Assembly: GCA_018524725.1 (NCBI GenBank)
Contig: JAEUWP010000381.1
Location: 1 to 64,000, forward strand
Length of the DNA stretch: 64,000 nucleotides
Reading direction: 5' to 3'
Source: Podaxis mareebaensis
Taxonomy: Eukaryota; Basidiomycota; Agaricomycetes; Agaricales; Agaricaceae
Of the stretch, positions 1-11,129 are shown piece after piece. Both the position numbers and the translations under genes were made by a program. The notes under the pieces are model-generated. The model was not told where the DNA came from. It did not search any database and saw nothing but the letters and a program-made list of their open reading frames with translations. Position 1 is the first letter of the stretch; every line of letters starts with the position of its first letter.

Positions 1-1105
1 ATCTGCTCTCTTTCCCTCTCTTCTCTTTCCTGCTGCTCCCTTCTCTCTCTCTCTATCCTTTCCATTAACTCTCTCTGCAATCTCTCCTTCCTATACTCTT
101 CCTCCTCTCTTTCCTGCTGTTCTCTTCTCTCTCTCTGTGCTCTTTCCATTAATTCTCTCTGAAATCTCTCTTGTCTTTCTCTATACTCTATCTCTTCTCT
201 TTCTTGTTGTTCTCTTCTCTCTCTTTCTGCTCTTTCCCTCCTATGCTCTACTTCCTCTCTTTCCTGTTGTTCCCTTCTCTCTCTAATCATTCTTTCTACC
301 AACTCTCTTTGCATTCTTTCCTGTTCTTCCCTTCTCTCTCTTTCTACACTTTCTCTAAGCTCATCCTCTAGCCTTTGTATTCTCTCCCTCTGCTCTCTTT
401 GCTCTCTGTCTCTATCTTCTCTTTCCTGTCTTTCTCTCACTTGTCTCTCTCTCTCCTCATTTTCTCTTCTCTGTCTCTCCTTAAAATCTGCCATTGCAGC
501 ATTCAGATCAGATGGAGGCATCTGAACTGGCTGAGCATATTTACTTCTAAGAAGAGGTTTGGGAACAGATGGAATGTTCTAAGGTAAAGGATTGACTAAT
601 TCTCTATTCCAATCTGGTGGAAGAATTACTTGAGGGATAAAGGGAACAGAAACTGGAGGAGGAAGAGCTCTAGAAGGTCCAGCTTAAGGAAGAACTGGAT
701 CAGGCTGTTCAACTGGCCTCAAGTGTCTAAGTAAATGGTCAGGAATGACCACTGGTAGGGGGAGAGGTGCCCTAGAAGGTCCAGCCCCAGAGGTAATAGG
801 TGGGTTGGGCTGTCCAACTGGCCCTAGATATCTGAGTATGTGGTCAGGAATGACCACTGGTGGAGGAAGATTCAGGACAGCCTGAATATTCCTCTGGGGA
901 GGGGGGAGTGTATTGGAGATACCCAATTGCACAGGAAGTAGAGGAGGGAGAGCTGAAGGAGTGGGAGTGGGTGAAGAAGGTTGTTCAGGAAGTGGTGGTG
1001 GTTGTCTACTATGATTCCACTGCTCTCCTCTCCCAGTAAAGGGCTGAGCTTGTCTTTGGCCTTGATCAGGAGTAACAGGGTTTCTCCTAAATGTAATAGG
1101 TTATC
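1..1105 (-). pseudogene. Charged coiled-coil / proline-repeat ORF, truncated by window edge, probably from a retroelement
   Basis: The plus strand looks like simple polypyrimidine sequence. The minus strand, however, has a coherent reading frame from about 1105 down to base 1. Its first part is proline-rich and holds at least two copies of a roughly 38-residue repeat built around AGPSRA and PVVIPDH[IL]LR. A linker (RSKYAQPVQMPPSDLNAAM) follows, then a very long Glu/Arg/Gln-rich helix with repeats of the type RERREQQEREE and RELMER, which runs off the window. Two in-frame stops break it, TAA at about 684 and TAG at about 583. No catalytic motif is visible. The surrounding CpG-poor transposon debris suggests a gag-like or structural protein of a retroelement, but that is inference; I do not recognise the family. 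Confidence 0.5.
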
Positions 1106-1384
1106 AGAAACTAACAATTGCCAGCTAAAAGAATTATATCTCACTCTCCAGTGGGCTCAGTATTTCTTTGGACTTGTTCAGAGCTGTTAGATGGATTCCT
1201 AAACACAAAATCATTAGTTTACAACAACATCTCAAAGAAACTTTATTATTCACATTTTCTAGTACTATCTAAAATTGTTTGAAACTTGTAGTCATGTACA
1301 GACAACAGGGGAAGGAAGGAAAGAGTGTTCAGTTCTCATGCTGTGCTTATCTATCACAGCAGTGGGTTTAGGGTAGGTGAGCTG

Positions 1385-1494
1385 ATGCGAAATCAAAAAT
1401 GATTGATGTGAAATCAAAAATGATTGATGCAAAATCACTATTGATTGATGTGAAATCACTATTGATTGATGTGAGATCACTGAACTGATTGATA
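1385..1494. repeat. 21-bp tandem repeat, about five units
   Basis: The unit is approximately GATGYRAAATCA followed by AAAATGATT or CTATTGATT. The first two units share the AAAA version, the next two the CTAT version, and the fifth is degenerate. The pattern suggests stepwise duplication. Confidence 0.8.
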
Positions 1495-1525
1495 GACTGA
1501 CTTTTTAAAAAAGCCTGGGACATCA

Positions 1526-1554
1526 CTTTGTCAGCTATTAGTCAGCTGACAAAG
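1526..1554. repeat. Perfect 11-bp inverted repeat (hairpin)
   Basis: The arms CTTTGTCAGCT and AGCTGACAAAG are exact reverse complements around a 7-base loop. Nothing downstream identifies it as a terminator of a known gene; it may be a remnant of a small TIR element. Confidence 0.6.
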
Positions 1555-1914
1555 CATTCCTAAGTTTAGTATAGCTGACTAAAAATGCTAAGTTTAGCAA
1601 ATTCAATCAAAAAATCTAAAAGTAGAAACATCTGACAAATCTTATTAAGCCTCATCACTCTCACACTCGATTTTGCATTCTAAAGGTCCCTACCCCCATC
1701 ACTCACAGGCCTGTTATAGCATTCTTTATAGATGCATCTACAGAGCCAGTGACACAAGAATATCCTTGCTGGGCATGCTCATCAGTCTTGGTTTTGTCAC
1801 ATTTGCCAGTGTCCCATTGAATCCAGTGTTTGGGATCAGTATAAGGAAGGGAAAAGGCATTGAAGACAAGCCAATTCCAGGCAGATAGACATCTACATAG
1901 AACCAGATATTGTT

Positions 1915-4900
1915 TTGCCTCCAGAGACACACACCTTTTGTAATCTCTGCCAAACTTCAATTTTCACACAATTCTGGCAAAGTCATCTTTGGAGTTGTAA
2001 CCATCTCACCAGGGAGAAATACACTGCCTTCAAGACTGTGATGGATGAGGCTGAGAAGGAGAAAAATGGTGTGACCATCAAAGGAGACCTTGACTTTGGC
2101 ATTCTGGAGCCAGCAATTAGTGCCAATGGGAAGGCAGTATCATTGAAGATACTATCTACTGTCCCTTTGGCAAAGATTGTTCTGGTTTCAGTCAAACTGA
2201 GCAGTGAACTGGGTTCACAACAAAGGAGGGCAGTATCACCATGAGTATAACCCCCAGCTCCCCATATACAATGAATATGGTTTTGATGCCTGCATAGGTT
2301 TTCCATCAAAATCAAGGGTGATAATCACAGACTCTCTGCTACACATTCCATTGTTTTGAATGTTGTTTTCACTCAGAGATACATTGGGTGGTATCAGGAT
2401 CAAATCAAGCTCCAGTTCAAAAATGAACAACTCAAGAAAGCCTTCACCATCTCCAGAACAGCATGGGCAATTGTTGGAGACCATGCTGCTCATGAAGAGT
2501 TGAAAGCTAGGACACCCTATATTCTTCAAGTTCATGCCAAATGTGAACCTGAAACCAGGGTCACTGAAGGCATTCCTGCACCTTCTCTCAATGCAATCCC
2601 CTATGTCACAAAACTCCCTCAAGCCACTATACCTAGCCACCTCCTTTCAATGCTTTCAATCTCCTCAGATCCCACAAGAGAAAACTTGGACTCAATCTGG
2701 CATGGATTCCTTCCCACACTCCTGAACCCAGAGACTCATGGGAGATACTTCAAGGCTCTTCTTTGGGTTGAGGAGCATAAGATGGAGTATATTTCCAACT
2801 TCACTCTTATGTGTTGTGTAAATGGTTGATATTCCAACAGGCAGGATTTAGAACACTACAATATGGAGTGTTTGATGTTAAGCAGGCATAATCAATATTA
2901 CTAGTGTGCACTCTGCTGGTTTCCTTGGTCAATCATAATATCTGAGTCTTTCTGCTAGCCCTATGGTTCCTGGACTTGCTGAAAAATGTCCTAGTATTCT
3001 CATCAGTAAACACATACTTCTCACATGACAGCATTTAATTCTCACTGATCACTCTTTTTGCAGGTGACAGAATCCTTGTCAGGAAACAAGGAGAGCCAGA
3101 AGGGCATTGGCATGTAGGTCATGTCCATGTTGTCCAAAGGGATGAAGTCAGCCTCATATTCCATGAGTCCTTCAGAGGGTGGACCACAGCCTAAAAGTAC
3201 TACATTCACTTCAAGCTGATGCATATCCCACTACAACACCAACACCAGGCTCTTGACACCATTCTTACTGAATCTCATATTCTCTTCCCAAATTCATCCC
3301 ATCTTCTGATGATGCCTGCCCCAAGGCCACTTTCTAATGTGGTCAACAAACTGATAGCCACAAACCCTCCCTAGCTACAAGCTGTAACTTCTATTGTGAC
3401 AGCTGCACCTGGATCACTCCCCTTCATTGTCTTTGGACCATGAGTGTCTTACTCTACTTAATCAAATGATTGATCTTCACAACTGGTTGTAGACCTGGAA
3501 CTGGGAAGACCATCACCATCATCAAAGCAATTACTCAATTAGTCTGGAAGAATACTAACATTCAAATCCTGGCATGTGCACCATCAAATTCAGCTGCAGA
3601 CCTGATTGCTCTATGACTCATTGAGAACCTCAGAATGGATCAACTATTCCAGATGTATGCACCATTGAGGGACAAAAAACAGGTCCCAGATCTTCTGAAA
3701 GCTTACAGCTACTACTGTGATAATGGGAACTCACACCCATGTTTTTCCATCCCACCTATGGCAACCATGAAGCACTACTGTGTAATCATGTCCACACTCA
3801 TTTCTGCCTCCATTGCATTCAGAATTGGCATGCCCCAGGGCCATTTCAGTCATATCTTCATTGACAAAGCAGGCCAGGCTACAGAACCAGAGGTATTCAT
3901 TCCTATCAAAACTATGGCTGACAATTTGACCAATGTCATGTTGTCTGGTGATCTGAAGCAGCTTGGCCCTATCATTTGTTCCAGAATTGCCAGCAAACTT
4001 GGTCTAGAATTAAGCTATACTGAATGACTGATGTCATACCCCCCATATGATCTGAACATTGGTTGGGGTAAAAGGTAAGAATTAATTTTGAGTTCAATAA
4101 ATCAAATAACATCCTATTTACCCTAGTATTGTCAAGCTCATGAAAAACTTCAGGTCTCATGAAGCTATTCTGCAATTCCCAAATGAAAAGTTTTATGGCA
4201 ATGACTTGCAACCATGTGGCAACAAGAAAGTCATCAATGCATACCTCAATTCTTCCTACCTCCCAAACAAGAAGTTCCTGATCATTTTTCATTCAGTTTC
4301 TGGAAAAGATGATCAAGAGGCCTCCTCTCCATTGTTTTTCAACATAGATGAAGCTCTACAAGTCAGGACCTACATCCAACAACTGAAGGCCAACTGAAGC
4401 TTCAGGACCAGTAAGCTGACCAATAGCCATATTTTTACTTCTGGTGACTGAGACATCATCCCATAGCTGACCATGACATTGGTGTGATAGCCCCATACCA
4501 TGCACAATGTCTGAAAATCTGCACTGCTCTTTGTGGTATTGCTGATGAAGTTAAGGTTGGCTCTGTGGAAGAATTTCAGGGACAGGTATGTGACATAGGT
4601 TATCTTGATAATGCTGAGATTCACCCCCATGCAGGAATGGAAAGTAATCATCATCTCAACTGTTCAGAGCAGCAAGGAATTTGTATCATATGATATTAAA
4701 CATACTCTTGGTTTTGTTGCCAGTCCACACAGGTTCAATGGTATGTATCTGTTCCCAGTGCATTTCCATTCATCTACTCATCAATTCTAAGTTTCTGTCA
4801 CACATGCCAAGTCCCTCTTGATTGTCATCAGTGATCTTAATGTCTTGGGTCTTGACCCTATGTGGAGAGCATTTTTAAACTATATTCATGGGAACAGAGA

Positions 4901-4925
4901 CTGGAAAGGACCAGAGATTCCATGA
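1915..4925 (+). pseudogene. MOV10/SDE3-like SF1 RNA helicase pseudogene
   Basis: Broken frames in order resemble a MOV10-like (UPF1-group) helicase. A CNLC...H zinc-finger-like start comes first, then a region containing DQIKLQFKNEQ and NPETHGRYFKALLWVEEHKM, then VPGLAEKCPSILI. Walker A reads CRPGTGKT (about 3490). Motif II reads DKAGQATEPE where DEAGQATEPE is expected, then LSGDLKQLGPII, KNFRSHEAILQFPNE, APYHAQ, VGSVEEFQGQ and LGFVASPHRFN. The catalytic Glu of motif II is Lys, the first Gly-Pro of Walker A is disturbed, and several stops occur. TGA at 3614-3616 (LIAL*LIEN) and 4025-4027 (YTE*LM) fall where the family commonly has Arg. GACGAA to GACAAA in motif II and CGA to TGA both fit loss of CpG. 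Family members act in RNA silencing and transposon control; this copy should be dead. Confidence 0.85.
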
Positions 4926-5496
4926 GATCCCTCAGAGACTGTTGACAAGGTTGGTGTTAGGTTGGTCCTTATCACTGGTCACCTAAGCTTTGCTAGGGGG
5001 CAGCTATCTCACTAGATGGTTCGCAGAGGTGCTAGGATCTAGCAAGAAGGATCACAATAAGAAGGTGGCAAGGCAAGTGTCCAGTTAAGTGCACTCAGGA
5101 GGTCAAATGCTTATCAGTCGAGAGTATGACCAATAAGACGTTTACTACCACACTGATCATGAGCTAATGTCAATCAGAAGTTAAAGGTAAATGATAACTT
5201 GAGATTTGAGAATATAGGAAGCTTGTGCTTCTAGTACATGAGCAGCTATTTAAGCTTTACTTCTAAAGTCCTAAGAAGGTAACTATGACAAAGTAAGCTA
5301 AGAGTCTGAGAGTCAATAGAAGTGGAACTACAGAGCGGAGCAAGACAAGAATAGAACTAAGACAAGAATAGGAACAGAGACAAGAAAGGAAACTAACTAA
5401 CTAAGGAAATCATACAAGACAGAGTTCAGGTGAGATACAGGGATACAAGATGAATGTCTGTTAGTGAGATAGAAAGAAACTATTTACTGGGTTATA
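4926..5496. other. Non-coding decayed sequence, possible LTR remnant
   Basis: No open frame with a recognisable motif. The second half is rich in repeated AAGACAAGAATAG-like purine runs. A TGTTAGG start near 4953 resembles the beginning of an LTR, but I found no matching second copy, so no LTR is claimed. Confidence 0.3.
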
Positions 5497-6375
5497 TTAC
5501 AAGTCCATATCAGGATGAAGATGTCTATCAGAGTTGGAGGAGTAGGAGTCTGGTGATGAGGTGGAACTGGGAACAGTGAAGTTTCCTACAAGGGGTGAGT
5601 CAGAGGAATCTGACTTGTGGATGATGAGCATGCTGCGGTGCAGCAACGATGATGATGATAATGATGAGGAAACATCTGCAGTGACATAGGGAGGTGGATA
5701 AGGAGGAGGATCCTCAGTGGGTTCTGAGTTGTCGATGCCAGGGACATTGGAGTCAATGCTGCAAAGCAGAGGGAGCTGCAATCTGCAGGGAGGGATGGCC
5801 AGAGGTTCATCAGAGTTAGGATTGAGGCAATAGACTTCTACTTCTCAAAAGTAGAGTCCACGAGTGACTTCATATTTGATAATGTGAGGGACAACCTCAG
5901 GTGGATACATCATATAGGGATGAAGGAATACGATTGGCTCTCCAGTGTAAGGGATCATCTTCCATCCATGGGCCCAGGTGGAGTCGAAGTTATTATGAAT
6001 AGTTTGGACATATAACCCATTGGGATCGAAGATGTGAGTGAAGGGAGTGTTCTCCCAAGTGATGCAGAGTATTTCAGTCATCATATGGTTGGTCGAGTAG
6101 AATAGTGGTCCGGGCATCGGCCAGTCTTCTGAGAATAGTGATGCATGGCCAGGAAGGTGATGATTGGCAAAAGCTTCATTGCAGTAGTGGATGGGGTCTT
6201 CATCTGATATACAGGTATCCTGAGTGGTGTGGCAGGAGGTGTTGGGGAGTCCAAGCTCATGGACTAAGGTGTTATGGATACAGTTGCAGTGGGGTATACT
6301 AGGAGGGTTCATAACAGTTGGAGGATATGACCAAGCTGCCAGAATGGCAGCTCTTGCTGACATGAATGACTTCAC
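5497..6375 (-). pseudogene. Unknown ORF of about 293 codons with one in-frame TGA
   Basis: One frame is open from the ATG at 6375 to a stop at 5497, except for a single TGA at 5845-5847 (context GLYF*EVEVY). The first half has Cys/His-rich stretches (IPHCNCIHN, SCHTTQDTCIS) and aromatic-rich text without a known domain. The last third is Pro- and Ser-rich (EDPPPYPPPYVT, a Ser run, PSSTSSPDSYSSNSD) and looks disordered. The lone TGA again fits CGA to TGA decay. It sits in CpG-poor transposon-like DNA, so a transposon accessory protein is possible. I do not recognise the family. Confidence 0.45.
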
Positions 6376-7384
6376 TCACTGCATGGAGGCATTGACAATG
6401 AATGGGGTTGGTGATGAAGACCTGGATGCTGGTGTTGACAGGCCATGGCATGACAGTGAATAGAGATGGTTCTGGTTCCATTCTTTCTCTTGTAAATTTC
6501 CCAAGTTATGTGCTCATTTTAGGTACATGGGGTGATATTGACTCAGCTTTCTGTCACTCCATGGGTCTGCAGCTCTGTTGCCCTGACTATGACACTCCCC
6601 CAATCCCCACCACCACACATATATTGGTCCAGTTGAATAGAAGCTTGCTAGCAGTAGTATTACCACCTAGAAGATGTCTGTAGGAATTTCTGATCCTTGA
6701 CCAACACTTTACTAAAATGACATCAGCATTTGTGCTTTGCATAGGGAGTGTTTGTATCTGTCTATCCTGAAAGCTGAAGGTGATGCACTGATGTGTTGGT
6801 GTACAGCATCAGTAGAGCATTGAACTTCAGTTTGGACTGACCCTAAGCATTCATCCATTTATGATACTCCCAAATTTTGACATCACAACATCACAATTAC
6901 CACTGCAGGACCCAGCACGCCATACCAAGCCCCCCTTCAAACCCATCATTTCTCATGTCATGTACAAGTGTTTGAAAGACCACCCCTTGAGCCCAAGCCC
7001 AGCATCCAAAGCCCACTACAAAATACATACTTAAATGTTTCAAGGAGATGGGTTTGTGTGGCTTTCTCAAGACATACAGTGACATGACTCAGTTTGCATA
7101 GAACATGGTGCTATTCAGGTCTTTACTACCTGTATTGGGCGTGTACCTCTTGGTGCATCATTCTGATCTCATATGTTCAGTTCTGACCCCATAGTTATTT
7201 ATCATTCCCCCACTTCATTTGGATTTGTATACCCGGGTGAACCTGGGACTAATTTCAGGCTCAGCTATTCTTGGAAGACAAGATCCACAGATTGGAGGTA
7301 GCCTTCTGGGTTCTTGGACTCATGTCTGATGCTTTGCATGCATTCTAGCTTTCTTCTTCATTTGAATGGCAGAGGATGTTTGTG
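6376..7384. other. CpG-poor spacer with no supported gene
   Basis: Only short frames without motifs or codon structure. Nothing recognisable on either strand. Confidence 0.4.
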
Positions 7385-7530
7385 AACCTCAAGAGATGAA
7401 TCTGGTGACCATATCCTCAATGGTGACAGGTATTTGTCCAATGGGTCAATGACACTGGATAATTGTAGTGCATATTGCAATCAACAAGGTTATTCCTACA
7501 CTGGAGTTGAATATGGAAAAGTACATACAT
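7385..7530 (+). pseudogene. WSC-domain-like fragment
   Basis: A short frame reads ...DRYLSNGSMTLDNCSAYC, then NQQGYSYTGVEYGK. This matches the core of WSC carbohydrate-binding domains (Met-Thr, C..C, GY.Y.GVEYG). The family then has ECYC; here the frame gives VHTYDN, so the last cysteines are lost. There is no start codon, and the piece ends against the antisense NACHT fragment. WSC domains are often fused to glyoxal oxidases in basidiomycetes and a glyoxal oxidase lies 1.4 kb downstream, but that gene has its own signal peptide, so a link is speculative. Confidence 0.5.
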
Positions 7531-7561
7531 ATGATAACCCTCAGCTCCTGACTTCATCAGA

Positions 7562-8090
7562 ATTGTTCATGGCTTGGTTTTCAGTTTTTTGGCCTAGTTA
7601 TATAGCTACTGGGATGATACAACTACCACTGCTTGTAAGAATTGAGGCATTTCCAGCTGAAGTAACATCCATCGCTTGCCACGTTTGCCATATCAAACGA
7701 CAGACCGAGTTGGTATAGCTTCGCGGCTTCCTCGAGGCGAGTCTGAACGTATACCTTCAACTCGAGTCCCTCCAAACAGGATAGTCCGTGCCCTTAGCAG
7801 ATACCGAGTACTTTCGAAACAACAAAAGTGGCGATCGGAAGTACAAATATCAATATACTCTTTGTAACGGAGAGCGACCCGCAAGGGATCGCAGACATAA
7901 TCCCCATGTAGAAAGCACCAAGAATTGCTTGCAAACAGATTACCATGGATTTCAGATGACAGAATGGAATCAAACTTGTCTCATAGATATCATTCTACAT
8001 CCGAGCGATCCTGGTTGGAGTTAACGGAGACTTGTATATCTGCGTACCCCGAATTCCTAGGTAAGGAAGAAAAGGCTACTCTTGAAACAT
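7562..8090 (-). pseudogene. Internally deleted antisense copy of a NACHT NTPase gene
   Basis: Read on the minus strand, this stretch aligns base by base with separated parts of the NACHT gene at 46,542-48,700. Matching blocks include the AATTCGGGGTACG / TCTCCGTTAA segment, the GTAGAA-GATATCTA segment, GGGATTATGTCTGCGAT, CAGAGTATATTGA-like text, AAGTACTCGGTATC and GGAGGGACTCG. It continues past the stop codon into 3' flank (ACTTCTTACAAGCA, then CTGTATCATC-like text). Large internal parts are missing, so the blocks are joined directly, and frameshifts and stops abound. Shared 3' flanking DNA argues for a DNA-level duplication rather than retroposition. Confidence 0.8.
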
Positions 8091-8890
8091 ACCTGACTTT
8101 TCCTATCTCCTCTTCTGGGTAGTTAGTCAATAACATACATCCAATGTCATGGCTACGACATCCACCCGGAACCGCCGTTGATTAGTTGAATCTGACTTCC
8201 TCATCACTTTGACATTAGACCTCAAGCTATCAACCACTTCCTGATAAGCCACGATAAGAATGTGGAAAGTAAGACACATGAAGTCAAAGTTGTCCAATTC
8301 CACGTGGGGAGTGCTCATTTAAATTGGAACGCCAATAAAAATGACAGGGGATGAAGTAGGATGAGGTACGCGAGCTGCACTCAACAAAGAACCAGGAGAG
8401 GTTGATAAACTTATCTTCGGCTGGGCGATCAGAAATTTCATGTCGTGAGAAGGATTCTAACTCCACCAGACAGCCGCGGTCTACTCCTTCACTTATGTTT
8501 AGTAACACATTAACAGTATACCCATGTTCTCTGTCAACAGCTGACCATCTACACTAATTGCTGCCTAATCCCGAGGCCATCAACCCCGAGAACACCGCTG
8601 GGGGCGTATCAAAGTAATACTTGGCGCGCTTCATCAACCCCTTCCAGATGGTATTTCTCATCATCGCATCCACAAGCCACTCTCCGTCCTCATACTTATT
8701 CGCATACGTGTCACGAGCCTCAGCTTCGGTGGCTCTTTGACTGATGCTTGTACCTCCTCCTCTGAGAGGTTTCCACGGCATCCTTCTTCCTCGCAGTTTA
8801 CACAGCGCCTTCCAGCAATTTAGAGCCTCGCAGTGCCTCAACGTGATCGCCACTTCGACCCGACCTGGACGAAAAGTAAAATCTTGTTGG
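8091..8890. other. Intergenic region with an unassigned minus-strand ORF
   Basis: The longest frame is 8554-8943 minus (129 codons, containing RNTIWKGLMKRAKYYFDTPP). It overlaps the TATA box and leader of the glyoxal oxidase gene, has no recognised domain and may be chance or the tail of a lost gene. CpG dinucleotides are common again here, unlike 1-7,500. Confidence 0.35.
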
Positions 8891-8894
8891 AAAG

Positions 8895-8904
8895 TATATA
8901 TAAA
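8895..8904 (+). promoter_or_regulatory. TATA box of the glyoxal oxidase gene
   Basis: TATATATAAA lies about 50 bp upstream of the ATG at 8955, a normal distance for basidiomycete secreted-enzyme genes. Confidence 0.6.
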
Positions 8905-8954
8905 GCAATGCACTAGTAATTTCAATTTGAGGGGATATCCCATCTGAACACAGA

Positions 8955-11129
8955 ATGCAGCTCGTGAACATTACAGTCTTTTTTTCGGCTTCAGCACTTT
9001 TCCATAGATTCTCTTATGCTGCCTCCCTTTCCAGTACCCACCTCAATCAGAGAGGCCTGGGGTGGCACTTCGTCCAGAATGGAACCTCTGGTGTTATCGC
9101 CCTGGAATCCATCATTGTCTCCGATACCCTGGCTATATTTTTTGACAGAGCTACAAACGATCCTCTTCAGATCAGGAACCATTCCGCTTGGGGGGCAATA
9201 TGGAATATGGAAACCAACACGGCATCGCCGCTTGATCTCGTGTCGGATAGTTTCTGCGCCTCCGGAGGTTTCTTGAGCAATGGCACGATGGTGAACACTC
9301 ATCCTTCAATAACTTTTCTCTGTTCCGTCTCTGACGACACAATTAGGTTAGTGTTGGGGGGCATCTTTCCAGCTTAGAAGGTGTTTATGATGGTCGCATG
9401 GGATTACGGATCTTCGAACCCTGCAACGATCCCACCGGCGCGACGTGCACGATCCTAGAGGACCTGGAGAACATCCATTTGGCTGAAACTCGCTGGTATC
9501 CTTCCAGTGCCCGGATATTTGATGGGTCTTTGGTGCGTCATTTCCGCATGCAGCAATTGGCCAAACTCATTTCAATGCTCCGAGTAGATGATCGTTGGAG
9601 GCACCCACATCGCTACTGCATTCTACAACGTCGATCCCGTCAACAACATTGAGTTTTTCCCAAAAAAAGATGGAGGGACTCCTCGACCTCTCAAAGTTTT
9701 AGAACGCAGCCTTCCTGCTAACCTATTCCCCAGGTGCGTTCTCTCTCCTGACTCGGGTCTTACTGCTGCCCCGACACGATATCTCCAGAGTCTTCGCTCT
9801 TCCAGATGGCAAAGTTTTCCTTGTGGCCAACAATCAAACGATCATCTATGATATTGAGAGGGACGAAGAAACCATACTTCCGGATATACCCAACAGAGTT
9901 CGTGTAACCAATCCGTTTGATGGGACGGCGACGCTTCTTCCTCTCCACCCACCACACTACATACCTGAGGTGTTGGTGTGCGGTGGGACGAACACGAGTG
10001 ACCAAATACCTAATGAGCAACTTTCGTCTCAAACAGTTGCTTCCGACCAGTGCAGCCGTATCACTCTGACCACTGAAGGCATAAAACGCGGCTGGGAAGT
10101 TGAGAGGATGTTGGAACCAAGGACGATGAACGAGATGATTCTGATGCCAAACGGAAAGGTGTTGATAATCAATGGTGCCCAGTCTGGTTATGCTGCTACC
10201 GCCTCCGTTCGGGATCCCGTTGGTAACAATTCAAACGCTGATCATCCCGCGTACGTCAAAGCCAACTGTTGCTCTTCATCCAACTAATCTCCTTCTATCA
10301 CAGATTTACACCTTCAATTTATTCACCGGACGCACCTCTTGGAAAACGCATCAGTAATGAGGGAATGCCAACGGCAGATATTGCTCGGGTGTATCATTCC
10401 ACTGTGACTTTGACCCCTAAAGGGTATGTGCACCCAATCCGCCTGTGATGCCCTTTGTTCACTGCGATGTAGGAACCTCTTAATCGCTGGCTCCGATCCC
10501 AACTTCATTATTACCAATGGGACCCGGTTCCATAGGTGAGATAACATGTTGCCCTTAAGAATTCGTCGCTGATTGGGCTTAGTGAATTCCGTGTTGAATA
10601 TCTCAATCCACCTTACATGACAATGGAACGCCCTCAGCTGTCAAATGTCCCCAAGCAAATCAGATTTAATCAGAAATTCACTGCCGATGTCACTATTCCT
10701 GCCGGCCTTAAGACGAAAGCTTCGTCAATCCAAGGTATGCCTAGTCCATCCACTACTTTACCAGTATACACCAACAATCCTCGCCACAGTCGCATTGATG
10801 GACCTCGGATTCTCGTCGCATGCCTTCCATTCGAGCTCCCGGTTGGTATTCATGAACGCAGAGCTTAGTCCCAAGGGCAAGGCTGGAAATTCCAGAAAAC
10901 TGACGATCACTAGTCCTCCGAATAATCGCGTTTATCCCCCTGGCCCAGGTGAGAGATGATCGATGATCCCGGTCCTGCTTATAGTTCTGTCGCTCACCAT
11001 TTGTGTATCATGTTAACTCCCCCAGCATACATATTCTTGACCGTTGACGATGTCACAAGCACTGGCGTTAGGGTTATGGTGGGCGATGGGTCCTCCCCTC
11101 CCGTCCAGGACCAGGGTGTCCCTATTTGA
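8955..11129 (+). CDS. Glyoxal oxidase (copper radical oxidase, AA5_1), nine exons
   Basis: Exons by GT-AG rules: 8955-9290, 9347-9532, 9588-9733, 9789-10250, 10304-10423, 10473-10535, 10583-10734, 10790-10948 and 11026-11129, giving 575 residues in a continuous frame. The hydrophobic start is a signal peptide. Glyoxal oxidases oxidise small aldehydes and supply extracellular H2O2 to ligninolytic peroxidases. The radical/copper residues expected from the family are present: Cys in [14 protein letters not shown], Tyr in [13 protein letters not shown], the Tyr-His pair in [15 protein letters not shown], and His in [16 protein letters not shown]. The C-terminal immunoglobulin-like region ([12 protein letters not shown]) ends at TGA. 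No WSC domain is attached. The gene looks intact and normal in length. Confidence 0.95.

Larger units (their letters stand above)
1106..1914. other. Decayed AT-rich spacer, no gene recognised
   Basis: Short open frames here have no recognisable motif. The only structures seen are a 21-bp tandem repeat and a perfect hairpin, listed separately. The stretch is CpG-poor like its neighbours. Confidence 0.5.

Noticed and set aside
4926..5496. Solo LTR beginning TGTTAGG
   Set aside because: No matching second copy, no CA end or target duplication could be shown.
8554..8943. 129-codon minus-strand ORF
   Set aside because: Overlaps the glyoxal oxidase promoter and leader, no recognised domain; kept only as a note in the intergenic entry.
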